Shown in pieces: positions 37,471 through 46,695 of a stretch of DNA of 64,000 nucleotides (positions are counted from its first letter, which is position 1; every line of letters begins with the position of its first letter). The DNA is from Methylopila capsulata. Lineage in GTDB: Bacteria; Pseudomonadota; Alphaproteobacteria; Rhizobiales; Methylopilaceae. The stretch is from positions 124,001 to 188,000 of the forward strand of contig NZ_JAFBCY010000002.1 in the NCBI RefSeq assembly GCF_016907975.1. Direction: 5' to 3'. The translations under genes and the position numbers were made by a program. The notes beneath the pieces were generated by a model. It ran no database searches, was not told the origin of the DNA, and was given only the letters and a program-made list of their open reading frames with translations.

Positions 37471-37551
37471 GGGGCGTCGCGTTCCGGAAGGGCGGGAGAA
37501 GCGCGCGGACGCTAGTCGCGGCGGCCCTTCAGGGTCAAGCCGCGCAGGCCG

Positions 37552-37746
37552 TCACTGGCCGCCCGGCCGCCATTCGCCGGTCGCGGGGTCCCGGCGCAGC
37601 GTGGGGCGCAACGCCTTGTCCGCGTCGACGCCGTTGCGGTCCGCGGCCTCGAGTTCGCGGTTGATGCGCCGCCATTCGCGCTTGATCGCTTTCGCGCCGT
37701 AGACGGCGCCCGCGGCGGCGGCGGCGAAGACGAGGAACGGCGGCAT
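37552..37746 (-). CDS. Small conserved protein near glyQ
   Basis: 64 residues. An N-terminal hydrophobic anchor (FLVFAAAAAGAVYGAKAI) precedes a charged helix (KREWRRINRELEAADRN) and a tail with LRRDPATGEWRPGG. Similar small proteins are found beside glyQ in Hyphomicrobiales, from memory. It has an upstream purine stretch and lies between the S49 peptidase and glyQ on the same strand. Function unknown. Confidence 0.7.
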   Translation of the reverse strand: MPPFLVFAAAAAGAVYGAKAIKREWRRINRELEAADRNGVDADKALRPTLRRDPATGEWRPGGQ

Positions 37747-37847
37747 CGCGGTCTCCGAAGCGTTGAACCCGAACTGGCGGACGGCAAGCGTCGCCCGCGA
37801 TCATGACGCCGTTGCGGCGACAGGCAAGAGAGCCTGCCGCCCGAGGC

Positions 37848-38717
37848 TCACAGGCCGAAGCGCGACCAGAGCGCGCGCGCCTCGATCGCCGCCATCGCCT
37901 CATCGGGCAGGCTCGCCTCCACGCCCTCAGCCCCGCGGCCCATCAGCCGCTTGAGCAGCGGCGTCCGCTTCGTCATCAGCCGCAGCTCGACCTTGTCCCC
38001 CCAGCGCTCGCGCATGACGGAGCGCAGGTCCCCGATGCGGTCGACGAGGCCGAGCGCGAGGCCCGACGAGGCGGTCCAGAACGCCCCGGTGAACAGCTCG
38101 GCGTCGTCCGAGAGCGACGCCCCGCGGCGCTCCTTCACGAGCGCGATGAAATGCTCGTGAACCTCGCGCTGGATCTCCTTAAGCCGCTCGACGTCCTCGG
38201 CCTTCTCCGGCTGGAAAGGGTCGAGGATCGCCTTGTTCTCGCCGGAGGTGTAGAGGCGCCGGTCGATCCCGAGGCGCTCGATCGCGCGGTCGAAGCCGAA
38301 GCCTGCGGAGACGACCCCGATGGACCCGACGATCGACGAGGGGTCGGCGACGATCTCGTCGCCGGCGCAGGCGATCATGTAGCCGCCGGACGCGGCGACG
38401 TCCTCGACCACGATGGTGACGGGAAGGCCCGTCTCCTCCGCGAGCTGGCGGATCCGGCGGCAGATGAGGTGCGCCTGAACCGGCGAGCCGCCGGGCGAGT
38501 TCACGATGACCGCGACCTCCTTGGCGCCCTCGACCGCGAAGGCTTTCTCCAGCGGCCCGGCGACGCTCGACAGCGTGACCGCGGGGCGGAACGGCGTGCC
38601 GATCCCGATCGCGCCCTGGATGCGGACGACGGGGACGACGGTGGAGGGCGTTCGCCAGCGTTCTGGCAGAACGGGGCGAAGGGCGGCCCGGAGGCGGGCG
38701 GAGGTCGAGAGGCTCAT
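37848..38717 (-). CDS. S49 family serine peptidase (SppA/SohB-like)
   Basis: 289 residues from the ATG at 38717 (another at 38729 is possible). Signal-peptide-peptidase type: VAVIVNSPGGSPVQAHLI, the nucleophile serine in VAASGGYMIACAGDEIV, SIVGSIGVVSAGFGFD, and the probable catalytic lysine in SGENKAILDPF. No N-terminal transmembrane helix is seen, so the protein is nearer to the short single-domain SohB/SppA36 group and may be membrane-associated by other means. Presumed role is degradation of membrane or signal peptides. First gene of the run toward glyQ. Confidence 0.9.
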   Translation of the reverse strand: MSLSTSARLRAALRPVLPERWRTPSTVVPVVRIQGAIGIGTPFRPAVTLSSVAGPLEKAFAVEGAKEVAVIVNSPGGSPVQAHLICRRIRQLAEETGLPVTIVVEDVAASGGYMIACAGDEIVADPSSIVGSIGVVSAGFGFDRAIERLGIDRRLYTSGENKAILDPFQPEKAEDVERLKEIQREVHEHFIALVKERRGASLSDDAELFTGAFWTASSGLALGLVDRIGDLRSVMRERWGDKVELRLMTKRTPLLKRLMGRGAEGVEASLPDEAMAAIEARALWSRFGL

Positions 38718-38931
38718 GCGCCGAGACATAGGCGCCCGAGGCGGCGGCGCCAACGCGGGCGGCGTCGATGAACGCTCGATGAACAAAGGGCTCAGAGAGA
38801 ATTCAGGGGTCGCCGCCTATTTCTGTGTGCAAGACGGCTTGGTTGGTCTGCGATGACGCAGACGGCGCGAGCCGACGGCTTTCAGGGCGCTCCGCGGCAT
38901 CGCGCGCCGCCCCTGTCCTGAGGAGGACGCC

Positions 38932-39258
38932 ATGTTTCGTAAGTTCGTTCTCGCCGCAGCCCTCGCCGCTGGCGGCTTCGCGGCCGTCCCGACGGCCGCC
39001 TCCGCGGGCGACGTGTCGGTGCGCGTCGGGGTGGGCAGCCCCGGCTACTACGGCGGCGGCTACTACCAGCCGGCCTATCACCGCGGCTATCGCCACCGCT
39101 ACCGGGAGCGTCCGTACTACGGCTACTACGCGCCCCGCCCGCGCTATTACGGCTATGGCCCGGCGCGTCCGCGCTGCCGCGTGACGACCGTGCGGTCGTG
39201 GAACGGCTACCGCTACGTGACCCGCACCCGCGAGGTCTGCGGCCGCCGCTACTACTGA
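38932..39258 (+). CDS. Small secreted Tyr/Arg/Gly-rich protein
   Basis: 108 residues. A clear signal peptide (FVLAAALAAGGFAAVPTAASA), then a low-complexity region of alternating Tyr, Gly, Arg and Pro (GYYGGGYYQPAYHRGYRHRY). The C-terminal part has a paired cysteine (RPRCRVTT and REVCGRRYY) that could form one disulfide. Good ribosome site (GAGGAGGACGCC). Such proteins are common in Hyphomicrobiales envelopes but have no assigned function. A T-tailed terminator follows within the end of the convergent methyltransferase gene. Confidence 0.82.
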   Translation: MFRKFVLAAALAAGGFAAVPTAASAGDVSVRVGVGSPGYYGGGYYQPAYHRGYRHRYRERPYYGYYAPRPRYYGYGPARPRCRVTTVRSWNGYRYVTRTREVCGRRYY

Positions 39259-40067
39259 TCCGGGCCGTCGGCCCCGACGCGAACGCCGGCCCTCGCGGCC
39301 GGCGTTTTCATGTCGTCCATCGCGAGCGCCGCCCGGCCGCGCTGGACGTCCATCGCCTCCGGGGTGAAGCCGTCGCCCTCCCCGTGAAGCACGAAGGGCG
39401 GCAGCAACGCGAGCGCGCCGCGGCTGCCTTTTCGCGCCGCGAACAGGACGCGGATCGCCGGCTCGTCGGCGCGCGCATGCACCGCCCGCAGCCGCGCCTC
39501 GCCGAAGCGCCCCTCCGCCCGCGCGACCAGCTCGCCGATCGCCTCCGGGCGATGGATCATGACGAGGCCGCCTCCGGGCCTCAGCACCCGGGCGGCCGCG
39601 CGCATCCAGATTTCCACCAGCCCCTCGTCCGCCGCATGGGCGCGGGCCTTGTCGGCGTCCGGCGAGGCGCGGAACCGGCGCGTCGCGTCGAAGGGCGGGT
39701 TCGCGACCACCAGATCGAGCGAGTCGCGGCGGGGCGAGCCGTCGCGCCGCCCGACGTCCGCGACGTTGCAGATCCGGAGCTCGACCGTGTCGTCGAGGCC
39801 GTTGCGCCGGATGTTCTCGGCGGCGATCCCCGCCGTCGCCGGATCGATCTCCACCAGCGTCATGCGGCCGGCTCCGCTAAGGGCGAGCGACAGGCCGACG
39901 GCGCCCACGCCGGCCCCGAAATCCGCGACCCGCGCGCCGTCCGCCATCCGGCCGCGCGCAGCCGCGGTCAGCAGCGCCGCGTCGGTGCCGACGCGGTGGC
40001 CCTTGCGGGGCTGCAGCAGCTTCAGCCGCCCGCCGAAGAACAGGTCGTCGGAAAGGTCGCCGCTCAC
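39252..40067 (-). CDS. tRNA1(Val) A37 N6-methyltransferase-like (TrmN6 family)
   Basis: 271 residues from a GTG at 40067 that overlaps the DUF2007 stop (GTGA). S-adenosylmethionine-dependent: SAM motif VADFGAGVGAVGLSLAL, acidic end of strand 2 (LVEIDPATAG), and the NPPF catalytic tetrad in LVVANPPFDAT. The start DLFFGGRLKLLQPRKGHRVG is typical of TrmN6/YfiC-like methyltransferases, which methylate A37 of tRNA1-Val. The substrate in this group is inferred. The C-terminal tail is read through the terminator of the opposite gene and the two stop codons overlap by 7 bases. Confidence 0.88.
   Translation of the reverse strand: MSGDLSDDLFFGGRLKLLQPRKGHRVGTDAALLTAAARGRMADGARVADFGAGVGAVGLSLALSGAGRMTLVEIDPATAGIAAENIRRNGLDDTVELRICNVADVGRRDGSPRRDSLDLVVANPPFDATRRFRASPDADKARAHAADEGLVEIWMRAAARVLRPGGGLVMIHRPEAIGELVARAEGRFGEARLRAVHARADEPAIRVLFAARKGSRGALALLPPFVLHGEGDGFTPEAMDVQRGRAALAMDDMKTPAARAGVRVGADGPDQ
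39282..39309 (+). terminator. Rho-independent terminator of the secreted-protein gene
   Basis: AACGCCGGCC (39282-39291), loop CTCGC, GGCCGGCGTT (39297-39306), then TTC. It lies inside the last codons of the convergent methyltransferase gene. Confidence 0.75.
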
Positions 40068-40294
40068 TGCGGCTCGGGGCGAAGCTCGTGCGACAGGCCG
40101 CTCTCCGCCAGAATGCGCCGGGCCTCCGCCGCGTCCTCGTCGCCGACCAGCACGCGGGCCGCGAGAATGCCGAGCGAGCCTTCGAGGACGCTCATGTTCG
40201 CGTCGAGCACGATGTGCTCCAGACCGGCGTCGGTCAGGGTGGCCTGCACGAAGGAGAGCAGCACCCGGTCGTTGCTTCTGAGGATTTCCTGCAT
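40064..40294 (-). CDS. DUF2007 family protein
   Basis: 76 residues. MQEILRSNDRVLLSFVQATL (20) followed by HIVLDANMSVLEGSLGIL and RVLVGDEDAAEARRIL is the DUF2007 pattern (putative signal-transducing or metal-site small proteins, with PII-like fold). It overlaps the methyltransferase start by 4 bases and is commonly paired with it in Hyphomicrobiales. Function not established. Confidence 0.88.
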   Translation of the reverse strand: MQEILRSNDRVLLSFVQATLTDAGLEHIVLDANMSVLEGSLGILAARVLVGDEDAAEARRILAESGLSHELRPEPQ

Positions 40295-40499
40295 CGCGTT
40301 CCGTTCGGTTTCGACGCGGCCATGATGGCCCGCCGAGGTGGCGGGAGCAACGCACGACGTGGCGGCGGCGCCACAGCGGGGCGAACGTTGCCGTGCGTTT
40401 ACATCTTAGGCGGCGATGGCCTCACGCCGGCCCCACTTGCGCCCCGACCGCCCTCGATCGTCCCGGCTGTGACCGACGCCCTCGTGAGTGAAGAGCGCC

Positions 40500-40607
40500 A
40501 TGCGTACCGAGTTGACCGCCCTCATCGTCGCCATACTCCTGGTGGTCCTCGCCTCCCAGCAACTGATGGCGGCCAAGGCCGTCGGTCAGGCGCTCGGCGC
40601 GCACTGA
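40500..40607 (+). CDS. Possible 35-residue single-helix membrane peptide
   Basis: ATG at 40500, TGA at 40605-40607. The product is MRTELTALIVAILLVVLASQ followed by QLMAAKAVGQALGAH: one transmembrane helix and a short tail. A purine-rich GTGAAGAG lies upstream. The size is small enough to arise by chance, but the start site and clean hydrophobic profile support it. It stands alone between the DUF2007 gene (divergent) and the polyprenyl synthase gene. Confidence 0.45.
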   Translation: MRTELTALIVAILLVVLASQQLMAAKAVGQALGAH

Positions 40608-40694
40608 CGGTCTGCCTCCCGACGTTTCGGCTTGTGCCTCTGGAGGCCTCTGGGTAGGGTCCGCCCCGTTCGCAACCGTCGAGGAGCGCCGGGT

Positions 40695-41717
40695 TTGGGC
40701 GTGGTGGTACCGTTGGACGAGCGGTCGGAGACCGGCGAGATCGCCGGCGTCGGCCCGCTCGTGGAGCTCGTTACGCCCGGCATGGAGCGCGTCAACGCCT
40801 TCATCCTGTCCCGCACGGGATCGGACGTGGCGATGATTCCCGAAGTCGCGAACCATCTCATCAACTCCGGCGGCAAGCGGCTGCGCCCGATGCTGACGCT
40901 CGCGACCGCGGCTCTCTCCGGCTATTCCGGCGACGGCGACGTGAAGCTCGCGGCCTCCGTCGAGTTCATGCACACCGCGACGCTGCTGCACGACGACGTG
41001 GTCGACGGCTCCGAGATGCGCCGCGGCAAGCTCGCCGCCCGCATGCTCTGGGGCAACGAGGCGAGCGTGCTGGTGGGCGACTTCCTGCTCGGCCAGGCCT
41101 TCAAGATGATGGTCGAGGTCGGCTCGCTCGAGGCGCTCCGCATCCTCGCCGACGCAGCGGCCGTGATCGCCGAGGGCGAGGTGATGCAGCTCGCCGCCGC
41201 CAAGAACACCGCGACCACCGAGGACGACTACCTCGCCGTGGTGCGCGGCAAGACCGCCGCCCTGTTCGCCGCCGCCTGCGAGGTCGGGCCGGTGATCGCG
41301 AACCGCCCGAAGGCGGAGCAGGCCGCCGCCCGGTCCTACGGCATGAACCTCGGCATCGCCTTCCAGCTGGTCGACGACGCGCTCGACTACGGCGGACGCG
41401 AGGCCAAGCTCGGCAAGAAGGTCGGCGACGACTTCCGCGAGGGCAAGATCACCCTGCCCGTCGTGCTCGCCTACCGCCGCGGCTCCGAGGACGAGCGCGC
41501 CTTCTGGAAGCGCACCCTCGAAGAGGGGAAGATCGAGGACGGCGACCTTCCCGAGGCGATCCGTCTGCTCGCTAAGCACGGCGCGATCGACGCCACGCTG
41601 GAGCGCGCCCGCCATTACGGCGCGATGGCCCGCGACGCCCTCGCCCTGTTCCAGGACCGGCCGCAGGCGAAGCCGCTGCTGGACGTGGTGGGGTTTGTCA
41701 CGGCGCGGGCGCACTGA
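40695..41717 (+). CDS. Polyprenyl (octaprenyl/decaprenyl) diphosphate synthase
   Basis: 340 residues from a TTG at 40695, 8 bases after GAGGAG. Makes the all-trans polyprenyl tail for ubiquinone from IPP and farnesyl diphosphate. Both aspartate-rich motifs are present: LLHDDVVDGSEMRRG (first DDxxD) and FQLVDDALDY (second), with the GGKRLRPML lysine/arginine region for IPP. Chain length (C40 in enterobacteria, C50 in most Hyphomicrobiales) cannot be read safely from the sequence; decaprenyl is likely. It is followed by a convergent membrane protein gene. Confidence 0.93.
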   Translation: MGVVVPLDERSETGEIAGVGPLVELVTPGMERVNAFILSRTGSDVAMIPEVANHLINSGGKRLRPMLTLATAALSGYSGDGDVKLAASVEFMHTATLLHDDVVDGSEMRRGKLAARMLWGNEASVLVGDFLLGQAFKMMVEVGSLEALRILADAAAVIAEGEVMQLAAAKNTATTEDDYLAVVRGKTAALFAAACEVGPVIANRPKAEQAAARSYGMNLGIAFQLVDDALDYGGREAKLGKKVGDDFREGKITLPVVLAYRRGSEDERAFWKRTLEEGKIEDGDLPEAIRLLAKHGAIDATLERARHYGAMARDALALFQDRPQAKPLLDVVGFVTARAH

Positions 41718-41736
41718 ACCTTCAGCGCGCGTCGTT

Positions 41737-42480
41737 TCATTCCTCCGGTTGCCGCCTGCGCCAGGCGTAGACCTGCGAAACGATCGCGACTCCGACGGCG
41801 ATGATCGCAATGTCGAAGGCGACCTCCGCCACGAGGGCGACAGACGGCGCGCGGGCGAACAGCGCCCCCACCGCCACGGCTGCCGCCGTGATGGCTAGCG
41901 CCGACATCATCGCCGCGAGGAAGAGCCTGAGGACCGCCCCTCGGCTGGCTCGGAACGCCGCCCGAAGGCTGCGGCCAGGCGTTTCGACCGCGATCGCCGG
42001 AAACACCAGGGAAATGCGAAGCCCGGCGTAAGTCGCCGCGACGATGACGGCCGTGATGATCACCCCGAACACGAAGCCAGAGTTGGACGCCAAGGCGATC
42101 GGAACGAGGATCAGCGTCACCGCCGCAACGATCATCTGAAGGATCAGGGTTACGACTGCGAACTCGAGGACGATCGGGACGAGCCGTGGAAGATCGGCGA
42201 ACCCGGCGATCTCTCGCAGCAGGATGTACCGGTGCACGACGACGGCGAGCAGCGCGGTCAATCCGCTTGATGCGACCATAATCGCGAGAGATGCGGCCAC
42301 GCGGCCCGCATCAAGCGATTTCGGAGCGCCGACGGTCAGAGCGTCCTGCCATAGCGCTAGCAGCGCGAAGCCTGCGAAGATCGCGCCGAAGATGGGCGTC
42401 ATGGCCCATGCCGCGCGCCCGGATTGGACAAAGGCGTCCTTCGTCAGCTCGATCGGCCCCGGGCCGCTGGAATCGCTCAT
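41737..42480 (-). CDS. Multi-pass membrane protein of unknown function
   Basis: 247 residues from the ATG at 42480, just after GAAGAAG. About six hydrophobic segments are visible (for instance TPIFGAIFAGFALLALW, ASLAIMVASSGLTALLAVVV, GFVFGVIITAVIVAATYA, AAMMSALAITAAAVAVGALF). A central LRISLVFPAIAVETPGRSLRAA motif resembles a pattern seen in other uncharacterised glycerophosphoryl-diester-phosphodiesterase-type membrane domains, but no family is claimed. The frame remains open upstream through the YnfA gene, which is not coding. Confidence 0.75.
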   Translation of the reverse strand: MSDSSGPGPIELTKDAFVQSGRAAWAMTPIFGAIFAGFALLALWQDALTVGAPKSLDAGRVAASLAIMVASSGLTALLAVVVHRYILLREIAGFADLPRLVPIVLEFAVVTLILQMIVAAVTLILVPIALASNSGFVFGVIITAVIVAATYAGLRISLVFPAIAVETPGRSLRAAFRASRGAVLRLFLAAMMSALAITAAAVAVGALFARAPSVALVAEVAFDIAIIAVGVAIVSQVYAWRRRQPEE

Positions 42481-42550
42481 TCTTCTTCGCTCTGTCTGTA
42501 TCCACGACGGAGGATGTCGTCCGGACGTGAAGAAAAGACGAAGCCCGACC

Positions 42551-42871
42551 TCACCCCCTCGGCCCGAACAGCACCACCGCCGCGCCGGCGACGCAGATCG
42601 CGGAGCCCGTGAGGTCCCAGCGATCGGGCCGGACGCCCTCCACCGCCCAGAGCCAGCCGAGCGAGGCCGCGACGTAGACGCCGCCATAGGCCGCGTAGGC
42701 GCGGCCGGCGGCCGCGGCGTCGACCAGCGTGAGGAGCCAGGCGAACAGCACGAGCGAGGCCGCGCCCGCCGCGAGCCACGCCGGCGTCGCGCCGAGCCGG
42801 AGCACCGCCCAGAAGGCGAAGCAGCCGGCGATTTCGGCCAGCGCGGCGGCGACATAGATGACCGGCGTCAT
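42551..42871 (-). CDS. YnfA family inner membrane protein
   Basis: 106 residues with four transmembrane helices. The start [19 protein letters not shown] and the later [20 protein letters not shown] are the UPF0060/YnfA signature. The family has an SMR-like fold and has been linked to small-molecule export, though physiological substrates are uncertain. It ends 70 bases before the start of the membrane protein gene and begins 7 bases downstream of ispE on the same strand, so co-transcription with ispE is plausible. Confidence 0.93.
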   Translation of the reverse strand: MTPVIYVAAALAEIAGCFAFWAVLRLGATPAWLAAGAASLVLFAWLLTLVDAAAAGRAYAAYGGVYVAASLGWLWAVEGVRPDRWDLTGSAICVAGAAVVLFGPRG

Positions 42872-42878
42872 GCGTGCC

Positions 42879-43724
42879 TCAGCGCAGCATCGTGGAGCGC
42901 ACCCACCAGGCGGGCGCGGCCTTCGCCAGCGCGCGCGCGGCGCGGCGGGCCTCCTGCGGCGAGCCGAACAGGCCGAACACCGTCGCGCCGGAGCCCGACA
43001 TGCGCGCGGTCCGGCAGCCCGTCTGGGAGGCGAGCATCAGAAGCCCGGCCGCGATCTCCGGCGCGATGCGGACCGCCGCCGCCTCCAGGTCGTTGCGGCC
43101 GCGGGCGATCCAGGCCGCGACGTCATCCGGCGGCGCGTCGCCGTCGCGCGTCTCGCCGGGGGCGAGACCCAGCGCGCGGAACACCTCGGCCGTCGGCGCG
43201 GGACGCAGGGGGTTCATCAGCACCGCCGGCGTCGGCGCGATCTCGACGGGCGTGACCACCTCGCCGCGCCCGGTCATGCGCGCGGCCCGGGAGCGCAGGC
43301 ACACCGGCACGTCGGAGCCGGCCTCGGCCGCGGCGTCGAGAAGGCGCGGGTCGTCGTTCGCAAGCCCGTTGAGCTGCGCCAGCAGCCGCAGCGCCGCCGC
43401 GGCGTCCGCGGAGCCGCCGCCGAGGCCCGCGGCCACCGGAATGCGCTTCGTCAGGGCAAAGCCGCCGAGCGCGAGGCCGTCGACGCGCGCCGCGAGGGCG
43501 CGGGCGGCCTTCAGCACGAGGTTGTCGTCTCCGTCCCCCGCCGGACGGGCGAAGGGCCCGTCGACCGTCAGCCCGAAGGGCGCGGCGGGCTCGAGCGTCA
43601 GCGCGTCCGCGGCGCAGCCGGCGAAGGCGGTCAGGCTGTCGAGGTCGTGATAGCCATCGTCCCGGCGCCCGAGCACATGGAGCGTCAGGTTGACCTTGGC
43701 CGGGGCGCGTTCGCGAAGCGGCAT
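42879..43724 (-). CDS. ispE: 4-diphosphocytidyl-2-C-methyl-D-erythritol kinase
   Basis: 281 residues. Fourth step of the non-mevalonate (MEP) isoprenoid pathway: phosphorylates CDP-ME at the 2-hydroxyl. GHMP kinase fold: [20 protein letters not shown] at the N-terminus (20), the ATP loop [20 protein letters not shown], and the C-terminal [12 protein letters not shown] motif. It feeds IPP to polyprenyl synthesis, whose gene is 1.2 kb away on the other strand. The next gene upstream is the TPR-LysM gene, ending 19 bases before the ispE start. Confidence 0.96.
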   Translation of the reverse strand: MPLRERAPAKVNLTLHVLGRRDDGYHDLDSLTAFAGCAADALTLEPAAPFGLTVDGPFARPAGDGDDNLVLKAARALAARVDGLALGGFALTKRIPVAAGLGGGSADAAAALRLLAQLNGLANDDPRLLDAAAEAGSDVPVCLRSRAARMTGRGEVVTPVEIAPTPAVLMNPLRPAPTAEVFRALGLAPGETRDGDAPPDDVAAWIARGRNDLEAAAVRIAPEIAAGLLMLASQTGCRTARMSGSGATVFGLFGSPQEARRAARALAKAAPAWWVRSTMLR

Positions 43725-43743
43725 CGCGCGCCGTCGCCCGGCC

Positions 43744-45795
43744 TCAGCCGCCGCCCTTCTTCTCCTGCGCGTCGGCGGCGTTGGTCGGAGGCGTCTCCGG
43801 CAGGCCGTCCTTGAGCTTGGCCTCGATCTTCTTCAGCTCGTCCGGCTCCGGGTTCAGGTCGCGGGCGTGGCTCCACTGGAACCCCGCCTCGAGCCTGCGG
43901 CCGACCTTCCAGTAGGCGTCGCCGAGGTGGTCGTTCATGACCGGGTCCTGCGGCCGAAGCTCGACCGCGCGCTCCAGCTCGCGGACCGCGTCGTCGAACT
44001 GGCCGAGCTTGAAGTGCGCCCAGCCGAGGCTGTCCACGATGTAGCCGTCGTCGGGCCGCAGCTCGACCGCCCTCTGGATCATCTTCATCCCCTCGTCGAG
44101 GTGGATGCCCTGGTCGATCCAGGAGTAGCCGAGGTAGTTGAGCACGAGCGGCTGATCGGGGACCAGCGACAGGGCCTTCTTCAGGTCGGCCTCGGACTTC
44201 GCCCACTCCTTCGAGCGCTCGTAGGCGATGCCGCGGACGTAATAGAGCGACCAGTCGGCCCGGCTCGGCGCGGCCGGCTGGGCGGCGGCAGCGGCCGCCA
44301 CGGGGGCGGACGCGGGCGTCGCCGCAGCTTCGGCGGCCTGCGCCTGCGCCGGCAGCACGATCGTCTGCCCCGGCGCGAGCGCGCCGGACCGCGGGATGCG
44401 CACGCCGTTCGCGCGGTTGAACGCGGCGAGCTCCGGCCAGCGCTTCGGGTCGCCCAGATGGTCGCGGGCGAGCGTCCAGAGGCTGTCGCCGGCTTTGATG
44501 ACGTAGGGCCTCGACGCACCGTCCGCCTGAGGTGCGGCCGCAGGCGCAGGCGCAGCGGCCGCCGGCTCCGCGGTCTTCGCGGCGGCGATCAGATCGATCG
44601 CCTTGGTGTAGGTCTCGGCCGCCTCTTTGAACTGCTCGCGCCCGCGCTCGATGTTGCCGAGGGCGACCAGCGCCTCCTGGTCGTCCGGCGCCGCGGCGAT
44701 CAGCTTGGCGAGGCGCGCCTTCGCCTCGTCGGTCTTGTCGAGGCGGTCGAGGTCGATCGCGCTCTGGATGTCCGCGTTGCGCTTCAGCGGCGAGGACGCG
44801 GGCACGCGCTCGTAGATCGCGATCGCGTCTTCGTACTGGTTCAGCTGGTCGTAGAGATCGGCCAGCGTGACGAGCGCCATCGGGTGCTCGGGCTGAACGT
44901 AGAGCGCCAGCTGGAGGTAGACGGTGGCGAGATCCTCGCCGCCCTGCCGGGCGAGCGCGCCGCCGATGCCGTAGAGCACCTCCGCCACGCCCTCCTGGGC
45001 GTTCGAGGCCACACGCGCAGGCGGGCGGCCCTGGGCGATCATCTCGCGCATCTCGCGGGCGAGCGGGTGGCGCGGCCCGTTCTTCTCGAAATCGTCGAGC
45101 GCCTTCAGCGCGCCGGCCGGATCGCCGTTGCGGGCCCGGAACGAGGCCGCGGCGAGCGCCACGCGGAGGGCGGCGCCGTCGCCGGAAAGCGCGGAGGCGA
45201 ACCGCTTCTCGGCTTCGTCCTTCCGGCCCGTGAGGTCCGCGATCAGCGCCGCGTGATAATCGCGGAAGGCGCCGAAGAAGTCCGCGCCCTGAAGCTTGTC
45301 GAGCGCGGCGAAGGCGCGCTGCGGCTGGTTGGAGCCGACCCAGGACCAGCCGGTCAGCAGGTTGACGCTGAGATCGGCGAGCGGCCCGCGGGCGCCCTTT
45401 TCGAGCGCGGAGCGGGCCGAGCCGTAGGCCCCGGTCTTCAGCGAGCGCACCGCCAAGGCGAGCTGCGCGACCCGGTTGGTCGGATCGGCGGCGACCACCC
45501 GTTCGGCGAGGCGCATCGCGTCGCCCTCCCCGCCCTCGGCGAGGCTGAGAAGGAAGGCGCGTTCGAGCAGCTGGGGGTTCCGCGGATCGGCCTTCAACGC
45601 CGCGCGGAAGAAGGCCGCGGCCGCGTCGACGTCGCGCTGCGCGCCGGCCACCCGGCCCGCGAGATAGGCGCCGGCGAGCGAGGAGCGGCCGGCCAGCGAA
45701 TCGATGTCGAAGGAGGTTTCGCGGGCGGCCGCAGGCGCGGCGGACAGCGCCGCAACGAGTGCGAAAGCGGCGGCGCGCCGATCGATGAACGTCAC
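43744..45795 (-). CDS. Exported TPR protein with an internal LysM domain
   Basis: 683 residues from a GTG at 45795 preceded by GGAGG. A signal peptide ([19 protein letters not shown]) leads to tetratricopeptide repeats (for example [20 protein letters not shown] and [20 protein letters not shown]). At about residues 428-480 there is one LysM module ([37 protein letters not shown]) between two Ala/Pro-rich linkers, then four or so further TPRs ([39 protein letters not shown]). LysM binds peptidoglycan, so the protein may tether a TPR scaffold to the wall in the periplasm. TPR-only relatives exist beside ispE in this group; the LysM insertion is less usual. Partner proteins unknown. Confidence 0.88.
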   Translation of the reverse strand: MTFIDRRAAAFALVAALSAAPAAARETSFDIDSLAGRSSLAGAYLAGRVAGAQRDVDAAAAFFRAALKADPRNPQLLERAFLLSLAEGGEGDAMRLAERVVAADPTNRVAQLALAVRSLKTGAYGSARSALEKGARGPLADLSVNLLTGWSWVGSNQPQRAFAALDKLQGADFFGAFRDYHAALIADLTGRKDEAEKRFASALSGDGAALRVALAAASFRARNGDPAGALKALDDFEKNGPRHPLAREMREMIAQGRPPARVASNAQEGVAEVLYGIGGALARQGGEDLATVYLQLALYVQPEHPMALVTLADLYDQLNQYEDAIAIYERVPASSPLKRNADIQSAIDLDRLDKTDEAKARLAKLIAAAPDDQEALVALGNIERGREQFKEAAETYTKAIDLIAAAKTAEPAAAAPAPAAAPQADGASRPYVIKAGDSLWTLARDHLGDPKRWPELAAFNRANGVRIPRSGALAPGQTIVLPAQAQAAEAAATPASAPVAAAAAAQPAAPSRADWSLYYVRGIAYERSKEWAKSEADLKKALSLVPDQPLVLNYLGYSWIDQGIHLDEGMKMIQRAVELRPDDGYIVDSLGWAHFKLGQFDDAVRELERAVELRPQDPVMNDHLGDAYWKVGRRLEAGFQWSHARDLNPEPDELKKIEAKLKDGLPETPPTNAADAQEKKGGG

Positions 45796-45945
45796 GTGTC
45801 CGGACCTCCGAGGCTTCCGCGCAGGGTCGCTTCGCGACGGCCGCGCATCGGCGCCACCATGGACCGGTTCGCCGGGCGCCCACAAGTCCGCCGCCCTGCG
45901 GCCGTGCGCCTGTTCCCGCGCGGCCGGGCCTGCTAGAGGCAGCGC

Positions 45946-46695
45946 ATGTCCTACGCCGTCGCCGCTCTCTATCAGTTCACGTCGCTGCCGGACGCGGCCG
46001 CGCTGCAGGCGCCGCTGCGCGCGCTCTGCGAGGCTCACGACGTCAAGGGGACCGTGCTGCTCGCCCCGGAGGGCGTGAACGGCACGGTGGCCGCGCCGCC
46101 GGCGGCGCTAGACGCGTTCCTCGCCGAACTCCGCGAGGGGCCGCCGTTCGCCGGCCGGCTCGACGGCCTGGAGCTCAAGCTCTCGACCGCCGCCCAGGCG
46201 CCGTTCGGGCGCCTGAAAGTGAAAGTGAAGCGCGAGATCGTCACCCTCGGCGACCCCGCCGCCGACCCGTCCGTCCGCGCCGGCGCCTATGTCGCCCCCT
46301 CGGACTGGAACGCGCTGATCGCCCGCGACGACGTCGTCGTGGTGGACGTGCGCAACGCCTTCGAGGTCGAGATGGGATCGTTCGAGGGCGCGATCGACCC
46401 CCGGACCCGGCGCTTCAGCGACTTCAAGGCGTTCGCCGCCGAACGGCTCGGCGACGCCCGCGGCCGGACGATCGCGATGTTCTGCACCGGCGGCATCCGC
46501 TGCGAGAAGGCGAGCGCCCACCTGCTGGCGCAAGGGTTCTCCGACGTTCGCCAACTCAAGGGCGGCGTGCTGAAGTATCTTGAGGAGGTCCCATCCGCCG
46601 AAAGCCTGTGGCGGGGGACCTGTTTCGTGTTCGACGACAGGATCGCGCTCGGCCACGGCCTGGCCGAGATTCCTCCGGAGGAGACGACGCCATGA
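45946..46695 (+). CDS. trhO: Oxygen-dependent tRNA uridine(34) hydroxylase TrhO
   Basis: 249 residues. Rhodanese-type protein that forms 5-hydroxyuridine at position 34 of certain tRNAs. The N-terminal acylphosphatase-like domain has GTVLLAPEGVNGTVAA; the rhodanese domain has VDVRNAFEVEMGSFEGA and the active-site cysteine in MFCTGGIRCEKASAHL. The C-terminal zinc-binding part common in longer homologues is missing, as in many alphaproteobacterial forms. slyX overlaps its stop by 4 bases. Confidence 0.94.
   Translation: MSYAVAALYQFTSLPDAAALQAPLRALCEAHDVKGTVLLAPEGVNGTVAAPPAALDAFLAELREGPPFAGRLDGLELKLSTAAQAPFGRLKVKVKREIVTLGDPAADPSVRAGAYVAPSDWNALIARDDVVVVDVRNAFEVEMGSFEGAIDPRTRRFSDFKAFAAERLGDARGRTIAMFCTGGIRCEKASAHLLAQGFSDVRQLKGGVLKYLEEVPSAESLWRGTCFVFDDRIALGHGLAEIPPEETTP

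Noticed and set aside
43690-45936. 748-codon plus-strand frame opposite the TPR-LysM gene
   Set aside because: The product is an Arg/Val/Glu-rich shadow; the minus strand shows recognisable TPR and LysM motifs.
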